Source: Exiguobacterium sp. RIT594 (GTDB lineage Bacteria; Bacillota; Bacilli; Exiguobacteriales; Exiguobacteriaceae). From it: a stretch of DNA of 64,000 bases. Each line of letters opens with the position of its first letter. Position 1 is the first letter of the stretch. The position numbers and the translations under genes are program-made. The notes beneath the pieces are model-generated. The model did no database searches. It was not told the origin of the DNA and saw only the letters and a list, made by a program, of their open reading frames with translations. Of the stretch, positions 52,758 through 64,000 are shown piece after piece. The DNA lies in contig NZ_QPKF01000006.1 of the NCBI RefSeq assembly GCF_003339585.1, forward strand, positions 62,001 through 126,000, written 5' to 3'.

Positions 52758-53501
52758 ATGAACCACGAAATGCCACTTTACGAAATCCCACTCTGGGGCG
52801 ACTTCGTTCTGTACGGTAGCTGGACAAACTTGATCACAGTGCTGATTGCAGCTGCTCTCGTTTTCCTGATTGCCGTGGCCGGTACGCGACGTCTTGTGAT
52901 GAAGCCGACCGGTGCTCAAAACGTGATGGAGATGTTCCTCGAGTTCGTTCGCGGAATCATCAGCAGCACGATGGACTGGAAAACAGGGGGTCGCTTCCTA
53001 ACTTTCGGAATGACACTGTTCCTGTTCATCATCGTGTCCAACTTAATGGGTCTTCCCTTTAACGTTGTGACGGGTCACTACATTTGGTTCAACTCACCAA
53101 CTGCAGATCCGTATGTGACACTTGCACTTTCCTCTATGGTAGTGGTCATGAGCCATTATTACGGTGTGAAAATGCGCGGCTTCGGCTCGTATGCGAAAAC
53201 GTTTATGACGCCGATGTTTATTATTACCATCATCGAGGAGTTCGCAAACACGTTGACACTTGGTCTTCGTCTTTACGGTAACATCTTCGCGGGTGAGATC
53301 ATGATTGGTATCATTCTCTCGATCGGTATCATCTCTGGAACGAACGATTTCCAATTCCTCGGACCAGTCGGTGTCATCCTGTCAGCGATCCCAATGTTGA
53401 TCTGGCAAGGATTCTCACTCTTCATCGGAGCAATCCAAGCGTATATCTTCCTTATCTTAACGATGGTTTACATCGGGCATAAGGCAGCGCACGACCATTA
53501 A
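52758..53501 (+). CDS. atpB: ATP synthase Fo subunit a
   Basis: Proton channel stator subunit in the membrane, 247 residues, five to six helices. The essential Arg is in LTLGLRLYGNIFAGE. ATG at 52758 is nine bases after GAGGTG; the GTG at 52746 is part of that site. Confidence 0.95.
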   Translation: MNHEMPLYEIPLWGDFVLYGSWTNLITVLIAAALVFLIAVAGTRRLVMKPTGAQNVMEMFLEFVRGIISSTMDWKTGGRFLTFGMTLFLFIIVSNLMGLPFNVVTGHYIWFNSPTADPYVTLALSSMVVVMSHYYGVKMRGFGSYAKTFMTPMFIITIIEEFANTLTLGLRLYGNIFAGEIMIGIILSIGIISGTNDFQFLGPVGVILSAIPMLIWQGFSLFIGAIQAYIFLILTMVYIGHKAAHDH

Positions 53502-53789
<288 letters not shown>

Positions 53790-53821
53790 TCCGTATTTAA
53801 TTTTACGTACCAAGAACTGAG

Positions 53822-53886
53822 CTACATAGGGCGTTATTCGTTCCACTAGAGTGAACCGTCATGGGGGCTGCGGCTCCCTTATGTAG
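53822..53886 (+). ncRNA. Three-way-junction RNA element between atpE and atpF
   Basis: Outer stem CTACATA (53822-53828) / TATGTAG (53880-53886). Inside, GTTC(C)AC / GTGAAC at 53840-53856 with a TAGA loop, and GGGGGC / GCTCCC at 53863-53878 closed by a UGCG tetraloop of the stable UNCG class. It fills the 137-base gap between the two genes. Likely an mRNA processing, stability or translation-control element; function is inference. Confidence 0.6.
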
Positions 53887-53926
53887 ATATTAGAAGTAGG
53901 ACCAACCACGAGGGGAGTGTAATCGA

Positions 53927-54462
53927 ATGAATCTCACGTATCTTGCGGCTGAGACAGAGACTGCTGAAGCAGGTCATCTCTTACTCGCCAACATGATCGT
54001 CACGATCGTCGTTTTCCTCTTGCTCCTCATCCTCTTGAAGAAATTCGCATGGGGCCCGCTCGTCAACATGATGAAAGCGCGGGAAGAGCATGTGGCTAGC
54101 GAGATCAATTCGGCTGAAAAAAGCCGGAAAGACGCTGAAGTCTACGTAGAACAACAACAAGCAGAACTCAACAAGGCACGTACGGAAGCACGTGACCTGT
54201 TAGAAGCATCACGCCGTCAAGCTGAGGCGGAACAAGCACGTGCGATGGAGCAGGCACGTGTCGAAACAGAATTGAGCAAGGAAGAAGCTCGCCGTGCAAT
54301 CGAACGTGAACGCGCTGAAGCACAAGCTGCTTTGAAGAACGATGTTGCTCTTCAAGCAATCGCTGCAGCCCGCCACGTCATGAAAACACAGCTTGCGACA
54401 GACGAAGCGGCACAACGTGCACTCGTCGACCAATTCCTCGCTGACACTAAGGGCACGAACTA

Positions 54463-54463
<1 letters not shown>
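53927..54463 (+). CDS. atpF: ATP synthase Fo subunit b
   Basis: Peripheral stalk, 178 residues: one N-terminal helix (LLANMIVTIVVFLLLLILL, about 18-37) and a long charged coiled coil. GAGGGGAG precedes the ATG. Its stop overlaps the atpH start by one base. Confidence 0.96.
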
Positions 54464-56524
<2,061 letters not shown>

Positions 56525-56575
56525 GAGATTTCTCTTAGGCTCGGCGGAACACTCTTGATACTAACAAGGTGGTGA

Positions 56576-57433
<858 letters not shown>

Positions 57434-57453
57434 TCCACTCGGCGTAATGATAG

Positions 57454-58887
<1,434 letters not shown>

Positions 58888-58913
58888 GTGACAAAGCATA
58901 AGGGGGACTTGAG

Positions 58914-59327
58914 ATGAACACACTTCATGTCAATATCGTCACCCCGGATGGCGAAGTGTATGATGGGAATGTTCGTATGGTCGTCGCGAAAACGATATCT
59001 GGTGAGATCGGGGTTCTCCCGCACCACGTACCGCTCGTAACACCACTCGACATCAGCATCTTGAAGTTGCGCCACGAAGATGGCGGACGCACGTTGATCG
59101 CTATCAGCGGTGGCTTTATGGAAGTGCGCCAGGATACAGTGACGGTTCTTGCTGAAACGGCTGAAGCAGCGGACAAGGTCGATTACGACCGTGCCTCGGC
59201 TGCGAAAGTCCGGGCAGAACGTCGCCTCCAGGACACGAAATTATCAGATCTTGAGTTCAAACGCGCTGAGCTTTCATTGAAACGCGCAATCAACCGTCTC
59301 AACCTAAAAGAGTACGGTCGCGATTGA
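58914..59327 (+). CDS. atpC: ATP synthase F1 subunit epsilon
   Basis: 137 residues: N-terminal beta sandwich ([31 protein letters not shown]) and a C-terminal two-helix arm that can inhibit hydrolysis. Last gene of the operon. Confidence 0.97.
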   Translation: MNTLHVNIVTPDGEVYDGNVRMVVAKTISGEIGVLPHHVPLVTPLDISILKLRHEDGGRTLIAISGGFMEVRQDTVTVLAETAEAADKVDYDRASAAKVRAERRLQDTKLSDLEFKRAELSLKRAINRLNLKEYGRD

Positions 59328-59335
59328 TCCAAGTT

Positions 59336-59376
59336 AAAAGACCCGGTTTCCGTCATGGAAGCCGGGTCTTTTTTTT
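59336..59376 (+). terminator. Terminator of the atp operon
   Basis: AAAGACCCGG / CCGGGTCTTT stem and eight T. Confidence 0.92.
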
Positions 59377-59648
59377 GAGGAGAGGTCAATGATTTCCTGC
59401 AGGACAACCGCTTTCACAAATCTGTTGGATGATTCAGGTTTAACAACGCTAAAAAAAGTAAAAGGACATATATGTGTCCTCTTCACACATTTTTCAATCT
59501 TATTATGTGGAATTTTCCATAATACTCTTTTCATAATATATTTTATACGCTAAAATAAATTATCTTGTGCCTTTTTGTTTGCGCAATCATTCATTGTATG
59601 AAATCATGGTAAGGTTGGAAAAACCTTAACAGAAGAGGTGCAGTAGCA
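59377..59648. other. Upstream region of ywzB
   Basis: AT-rich, with a palindrome AGGACATATATGTGTCCT at 59463-59480 and an imperfect dyad around 59501-59523. A possible promoter is TTTTCA, 17 bases, TAAAAT before ywzB. No gene seen. Confidence 0.45.
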
Positions 59649-59882
59649 GTGACGTCAATCGGTTTAAGTGCATTAATCAGTATGCTCGTTTATTTAACGG
59701 CGATTGTCTTCGCCTGGTGGTCACTCCTTCCGGTCAAGTGGGAGAAGTTCCTGCAACATCCGAAAGGACCGCAGGCTGTTGTCTTACGTGTGTTGCTTGC
59801 CGTGGCGCTCGGTTCGCTGATCGCCCGCTTTTTACTCGACTATTCAGGATTCGCACAGCGTCTCCAGTTCTTAGTCGGGTGA
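59649..59882 (+). CDS. ywzB: DUF1146 membrane protein, YwzB-like
   Basis: 77 residues with two membrane helices (LISMLVYLTAIVFAWWSLL and VVLRVLLAVALGSLIARFLL) joined by a loop containing the family pattern around VKWEKFLQHPKGPQA. Function unknown. Position between atpC and murA matches B. subtilis ywzB. Start is GTG after AGAGGTG. Confidence 0.85.
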   Translation: MTSIGLSALISMLVYLTAIVFAWWSLLPVKWEKFLQHPKGPQAVVLRVLLAVALGSLIARFLLDYSGFAQRLQFLVG

Positions 59883-59904
59883 ACTTGTAACTTCGTTGTA
59901 AACC

Positions 59905-59926
59905 CTAAATCATCAATCTGATTTAG
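59905..59926. promoter_or_regulatory. Perfect palindrome before murA
   Basis: CTAAATCA-TCAATC-TGATTTAG, eight-base perfect arms, followed by a perfect TATAAT at 59948-59953. It overlaps the expected -35 region, so it may be an operator. Confidence 0.45.
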
Positions 59927-60117
59927 TATGGAACAGGATAGTATTCTTATAATGAAGAAACGTAACCATTGTCAAGCTGAAAAGTCGTGTTGGATTTGGA
60001 ATGAGAGATTAACTATAGGGTGTTTCTCTTCTATCATGCGTTGGTCTTCAACTATGATGCACACCAATCGCGAATTGAACATAATAGAACAGAAACGAAA
60101 GCAGAGGAGTATGAGTA

Positions 60118-61422
60118 ATGGAAAAAATCGTTGTCCGTGGCGGACGTAAATTAGCTGGAACGGTAAAAGTAGAAGGTGCAAAAAACGCAGTCTTGAAAAC
60201 ATTGGTCGCAACATTGCTGGCTTCAGAAGGTACATCGGTCCTTCAGAACGTTCCCCGTCTGGCAGACGTCTATACCATCAATAACGTCTTACGGAACCTG
60301 AACGCAGAAGTAACATTCGATGCTGAAGCAAACACAGTCTCGGTCAATGCAGAAGCAGAATTGAAAGACGAAGCACCACTTGAATACGTTCGGAAGATGC
60401 GTGCGTCAATCCTTGTCATGGGACCACTCCTTGCGCGTCTCGGTCGTGCACGTGTCGCCATGCCAGGTGGCTGTGCGATTGGTTCACGTCCAATCGATCT
60501 TCACTTAAAAGGATTCGAAGCGATGGGCGCGAAAACAATCATCGGCAACGGATTTGTTGAAGCACACGTTGACGGTCGTCTGCAAGGTGCAAAAATCTAC
60601 CTCGACTTCCCGTCAGTCGGTGCAACAGAAAACATCATGATGGCAGCGACACTTGCTGAAGGTACGACAGTCATCGAAAACGTCGCAAAAGAACCGGAAA
60701 TCGTCGATCTCGCAAACTTCCTCAACGCAATGGGCGCAAAAGTCCGCGGTGCCGGTACAGAGACGATTCGCATCGAAGGTGTTGAAAAACTTCACGGCGG
60801 CAACCACTATGTCATTCCAGACCGCATCGAAGCCGGCACATTCATGATTGCAGCTGCGATCACGGAAGGTGACGTTGAAGTCATCGGTGCCGAGCGTGAA
60901 CACCTCCGTCCATTGATTTCGAAAATGGAAGAGATGGGTGTTAAAATCTCGGATACAGAAGAAGGACTTCGTGTCGTCGGACCGAAGAAACTCGTTGCGA
61001 TTGATGTCAAGACGATGCCACACCCTGGTTTCCCGACAGACGTTCAAGCGCAAATGATGGCGTTGGTCTTAAAAGCAGAAGGTACTTCTGTCATCACGGA
61101 AACAGTCTTCGAAAACCGTTTCATGCACGTCGAAGAATTCCGTCGTATGAACGCTGACATCAAGATCGAAGGACGTTCATCGATCATCACAGGCGGCATC
61201 CAGCTTCAAGGCGCAGAAGTCCTTTCAACGGACCTTCGTTCAGGGGCAGCACTTGTGACTGCAGGATTGATTGCAGAAGGCGAAACACGTGTGGGTGCCT
61301 TGCATCACATCGATCGTGGATACGTTGATTTCCATCTTAAATTACAAGCACTCGGCGCAGATGTCGAACGCATCACGGAAGAAACAGTGGCCATCGAAGA
61401 GACGGCGGCGACGAAGCTTTAA
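60118..61422 (+). CDS. murA: UDP-N-acetylglucosamine 1-carboxyvinyltransferase
   Basis: Transfers enolpyruvate from PEP to UDP-GlcNAc, the first committed step of peptidoglycan synthesis. 434 residues with all catalytic residues: Lys22-Asn23 (EGAKNAVL), Cys119 in [10 protein letters not shown] (fosfomycin target), Asp in FPTDVQAQ and Arg in DLRSGAAL. This is the murAA locus and, judging from the altered paralogue at 3839, probably the main MurA. AGAGGAG precedes the ATG. Own terminator. Confidence 0.97.
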   Translation: MEKIVVRGGRKLAGTVKVEGAKNAVLKTLVATLLASEGTSVLQNVPRLADVYTINNVLRNLNAEVTFDAEANTVSVNAEAELKDEAPLEYVRKMRASILVMGPLLARLGRARVAMPGGCAIGSRPIDLHLKGFEAMGAKTIIGNGFVEAHVDGRLQGAKIYLDFPSVGATENIMMAATLAEGTTVIENVAKEPEIVDLANFLNAMGAKVRGAGTETIRIEGVEKLHGGNHYVIPDRIEAGTFMIAAAITEGDVEVIGAEREHLRPLISKMEEMGVKISDTEEGLRVVGPKKLVAIDVKTMPHPGFPTDVQAQMMALVLKAEGTSVITETVFENRFMHVEEFRRMNADIKIEGRSSIITGGIQLQGAEVLSTDLRSGAALVTAGLIAEGETRVGALHHIDRGYVDFHLKLQALGADVERITEETVAIEETAATKL

Positions 61423-61449
61423 GCTATCATTTCATTCCAATACATTCTT

Positions 61450-61484
61450 GACGACTTTCTCAAAAAGAAAGTCGTCTCTTTTTG
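61450..61484 (+). terminator. Terminator after murA
   Basis: GACGACTTTCT / AGAAAGTCGTC stem with TCTTTTTG. Confidence 0.9.
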
Positions 61485-61591
61485 TTTCCCTGTGCTAGAA
61501 TTGAAAGGTATGTATACATAAATGGGTTAGACGTCCAAACGACGTTCTAAATTTTGGAATAATAGCCAGTGGACAAAGGAGATCACGCGAG

Positions 61592-62575
61592 ATGTTTTTG
61601 ACAAAGGATATCGGAATTGACTTAGGGACGGCGAATGTCGTCATTCACGTAAAAGGTAAGGGAATCGTACTCGACGAGCCGTCAGTCGTCGCTATTGATA
61701 AAGTAACAGGCAAAATTCATGCGGTCGGAACGGAAGCCCACCAAATGGTCGGCCGGACACCGGGAAACATCGTCGCCATCCGTCCATTACGCGATGGGGT
61801 CATCGCTGATTTCGAGATGACGGAAGCGATGTTACGTCACTTCATCGATAAAATTGAAGTCCGGAGTATGTTCGGCGGGGTCCGGATGTTGATTTGTACA
61901 CCGGCCAGCATCACGACGGTCGAAGCGAAAGCGATTCGTCAAGCAGGTGAAAAATCAGGCGCGAAAACCGTTTTCCTGGAAGTGGAACCAAAAGTCGCCG
62001 CAGTCGGAGCGGGTATGGATATCTGGATGCCGGCCGGTCACATGGTCATTGATATCGGTGGCGGGACAACAGATGTCGCGGTCTTGTCGATGGGCGATAT
62101 CGTCTGCGGTGAAACGATCAAAGTCGCCGGAGACCGGTTTGATCATGATATCATTCGTGCGATCAAGGACAATCATAAATTGATTATCGGGGAACGGACG
62201 GCTCAAAACGTCAAGATGACGGTCGCAACCGTTTCAGACGAGGGGCGTCAGGAAGAGATGGACATTCGTGGTCGGAATCTCGTGACAGGCCTTCCGGACA
62301 ACATCACGATTTCATCGCAGGAGATGCATGAAGCGTTGGCGGAAGCGGCAATGGAAATCGTTGAAGCGACGAAACGGGTCCTCGAGAAAACACCACCGGA
62401 ACTGGCGGCAGACATCATCGACCGCGGAATTATCCTGACAGGTGGCGGAGCATTGCTTGACGGCATCGACCAGTTACTGGCGAAAGAGCTCGGACTGCCG
62501 GTCCTGATTGCAGAAGATCCGATGTTATGCGTTGCACGCGGGACAGGGATCATGCTGGATCATTTAGGGAAATAA
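61592..62575 (+). CDS. mbl: MreB-family cell shape protein, Mbl-like
   Basis: Actin-like filament protein that guides cell wall elongation. 327 residues; phosphate 1 loop GIDLGTANV, phosphate 2 VIDIGGGTTDVAVLSMG and adenosine motif ILTGGGALLDG. The locus downstream of murA and the match to Mbl in residue pattern support Mbl rather than MreB or MreBH. AAAGGAG precedes the ATG. The sporulation genes that separate murA and mbl in B. subtilis are absent. Confidence 0.92.
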   Translation: MFLTKDIGIDLGTANVVIHVKGKGIVLDEPSVVAIDKVTGKIHAVGTEAHQMVGRTPGNIVAIRPLRDGVIADFEMTEAMLRHFIDKIEVRSMFGGVRMLICTPASITTVEAKAIRQAGEKSGAKTVFLEVEPKVAAVGAGMDIWMPAGHMVIDIGGGTTDVAVLSMGDIVCGETIKVAGDRFDHDIIRAIKDNHKLIIGERTAQNVKMTVATVSDEGRQEEMDIRGRNLVTGLPDNITISSQEMHEALAEAAMEIVEATKRVLEKTPPELAADIIDRGIILTGGGALLDGIDQLLAKELGLPVLIAEDPMLCVARGTGIMLDHLGK

Positions 62576-62595
62576 TCCGAATGAATGCTTGTGTC

Positions 62596-62745
62596 GGACG
62601 TCTCCGCCATCCTCGCTTTCCATGGGCGGAAGGTAAGCCGCGGCATCCCGCACTCCATGCGGTCATGCCGGGTCTTACCTATTCCTGACGGAAGCGTAAA
62701 TCACGCTTCCTTTTCCCATAGGAGTCGAGGATTTCGTTTCCGTCC
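62596..62745 (-). repeat. Structured intergenic repeat, copy 4
   Basis: About 150 bp, reverse orientation. On the minus strand: GGACG...ATCCTCGACTCCTATGGG at the left end and CCCATGG...GCGAGGAT...CGTCC at the right; perfect inner hairpins GGAAGCG / CGCTTCC and GGCAT..CCGCA / TGCGG.ATGCC. Closest to copy 2. Confidence 0.75.
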
Positions 62746-62750
62746 TCCAT

Positions 62751-62800
62751 CAATCAAAAATGGCCGATCATCCTATCTGTTGACAGGATGATCGGCCATT
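62751..62800 (-). terminator. Terminator of the secreted-protein gene, next to repeat copy 4
   Basis: Perfect 15-base stem AATGGCCGATCATCC / GGATGATCGGCCATT; on the minus strand it continues with TTTTTGATTG. Confidence 0.85.
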
Positions 62801-62871
62801 GCCATGCAAATTTTGATGATTCAAAACCGATTCGTATCTTTTTATGCACGATAGAGGTGACGGTCAGTTAA

Positions 62872-63741
62872 TTATTGCGTACTGCGCATGAAGGCCTGAT
62901 ACGCATCAAAATCATGATAGACGATCGCGCTTGGTGGTAGGGAACTGTTCATCGTTTGATTGACGAGCTGATTGAGGGCGGTCCGCGTCTGTCCGTAAAA
63001 CGTGATACTTGGCGTGTCCGGCAGTTCCGTGAATTCGAGAGCATACGACAGACGATGTTGATGACTGGCGGCGTAAAGTGCATCGGTCATCGTAATCGCA
63101 GCGAGACCGTTTCCGCCGCCGTAGACGGTCCGGTAACTCATCAAGGTGACTTCATCGGCCAGTTCCATTGCCCATTCGCTGAGCGGTTGCCCGGAAGCAT
63201 CCGGAACGGTATGGAACCAAAACGGCAGAAACAGTTGCAACGGGAGCTGTTGTGCTGTGCTGACATCATGAAAAGCCGTCAACAGGCGTTGGTAAGAGGC
63301 GATGACAGACGCTTGATCCGTTTCCCAGGCCGGTAAGGCATAAGGCTCGAGATCGACACTGATGCCATCGGGACGTTCCATTGTTTCCTGAAGGTAAACG
63401 TTGATCCAGGCTAACGGATCTTCGACGTTCGGCCGGTTCGTCGTCCCTTCATTCGTAATCCAGGCGGGCTGACCGAACAAAAAATAGACTTCGATCCCGG
63501 CAAGATGGGCTTTTTCAACGAAGGTGCGGTAGAGAGTTCGGTCACCCTCGACAGCGACATGCAGGTAGACCCGTTTCATCTGTCTGTTCGCCAGCTGTGT
63601 GACTTTCGTTGAAATTTGTTTCGCTTCAGGAATGGACCACATCACGGTATGACGCGTGACGGTGACGGCCGCTTCGGTTCTGGTAGGCAGAAGCGTCGCA
63701 GCCATCGTAAGACAAATCAGACTGATAATGAAGCGTTTCAT
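62872..63741 (-). CDS. Secreted protein of unknown function, possible TIM-barrel glycosidase-like
   Basis: 289 residues with a Sec signal peptide (KRFIISLICLTMAATLLP, cleavage near TEAA at about 25). The mature part alternates helices and strands (KRVYLHVAVEG, GIEVYFLFGQP, GISVDLEPY, EVTLMSYRT) like a beta/alpha barrel; the Asp-Leu-Glu in GISVDLEPY is where GH18-type folds carry catalytic acids. Not confidently assigned to a family. ATG at 63741 follows GGGAG; the longer start lies before that site. Ends at a terminator. Confidence 0.7.
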   Translation of the reverse strand: MKRFIISLICLTMAATLLPTRTEAAVTVTRHTVMWSIPEAKQISTKVTQLANRQMKRVYLHVAVEGDRTLYRTFVEKAHLAGIEVYFLFGQPAWITNEGTTNRPNVEDPLAWINVYLQETMERPDGISVDLEPYALPAWETDQASVIASYQRLLTAFHDVSTAQQLPLQLFLPFWFHTVPDASGQPLSEWAMELADEVTLMSYRTVYGGGNGLAAITMTDALYAASHQHRLSYALEFTELPDTPSITFYGQTRTALNQLVNQTMNSSLPPSAIVYHDFDAYQAFMRSTQ

Positions 63742-63922
63742 ATCGTTCACTCCCATTACTTAAGTTACCTTATTATCGGTCGTCCGGTGCATCTTGGATA
63801 TAAGGCAATAGTCCGGGAGTCCTGAGAATCAGTTCAAATCCTAGACATTTCACTTTGTGAAGTGTATATTAGAAGTTGTTGAATTGAAACGGAATTACCA
63901 ATAAAAAGGAAGTGATGCCACA

Positions 63923-64000
63923 ATGCCATTGTGGAAACGAAATTTAGTCGTTGTTTGGATCGGTAGTTTTTTGACTGCTGCCGCGTTAAGTTTAGTCTTA
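63923..64000 (+). CDS. Transporter N-terminus, probably MFS (cut by window edge)
   Basis: Only the first 26 codons are present. They begin PLWKRNLVVVWIGSF and run into a hydrophobic helix, the usual start of 12- or 14-helix major facilitator drug exporters. AAAAGGAAG precedes the ATG. The substrate cannot be judged. Confidence 0.6.
   Translation, partial: MPLWKRNLVVVWIGSFLTAAALSLVL

Noticed and set aside
59928-60149. 73-codon frame before murA
   Set aside because: No ribosome site; overlaps the murA promoter and start.

Overview
The window looks like the chromosome of a low-to-moderate G+C Firmicute of the order Bacillales that does not form spores, most likely Exiguobacterium or a close relative. 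The evidence is gene order. The core genes follow the Bacillus subtilis pyrG-ywjG-spo0F-fbaA-tal-murA-glpX-rho-rpmE-tdk, prfA-prmC-ywlC-ywlE-rpiB-ywlG-glyA-upp and atp-ywzB-murA-mbl clusters. The sporulation genes that B. subtilis interleaves here (spoIIR, spoIID, spoIIQ, spoIIID) are absent, although a Spo0F-type receiver remains. Genus is an inference; no rRNA gene is present.

Layout. 1-6.1 kb: end of pyrG, ywjG, spo0F, fbaA, tal, a second murA and glpX. 6.1-6.7 kb: gene-free stretch with two opposed copies of a structured repeat. 6.7-11.9 kb: short-chain dehydrogenase, secreted NlpC/P60 hydrolase, rho, zinc-free L31, DedA protein, tdk. 11.9-37.5 kb: lineage-specific block between tdk and prfA. 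It holds an esterase and a metNPQ-M20 operon, each behind its own SAM-I riboswitch and divergently arranged; an FMN-riboswitch ribDEBAH operon; a membrane GGDEF/EAL protein; a Pho-box-controlled alkaline phosphatase with a lipoprotein; an alanine symporter; a trehalose locus (treP, treC, treR) split by a second GGDEF/EAL protein; and a GntR-ABC operon. 37.6-43.5 kb: prfA to glyA. 43.5-47.4 kb: an HssRS-HrtBA-like haem sensing and efflux system. 47.4-51.5 kb: an unknown membrane protein, upp, UDP-GlcNAc 2-epimerase, a third repeat copy and a cysteine-rich pentapeptide protein. 51.5-59.4 kb: a long leader and the complete F1Fo ATP synthase operon. 59.6-64 kb: ywzB, canonical murA, mbl, a fourth repeat copy, a secreted protein and the start of an MFS transporter.

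How it fits together. Most of the window is housekeeping (glycolysis and gluconeogenesis, translation termination, one-carbon metabolism, ATP synthesis, wall growth). The accessory block is rich in readable regulation: three riboswitches, a Pho box, a cre site, two paired TreR-like operators, a GntR operator and an HssR-type direct repeat.

The points most worth a second look are: a murA paralogue in which the catalytic Cys is Tyr and the substrate-binding Asn is Gln; a four-copy intergenic repeat with co-varying hairpin arms; a three-way-junction RNA element between atpE and atpF; a SAM-I riboswitch in front of an alpha/beta hydrolase; and a cluster of TTCAC/GTGAA dyads upstream of the ATP synthase operon.
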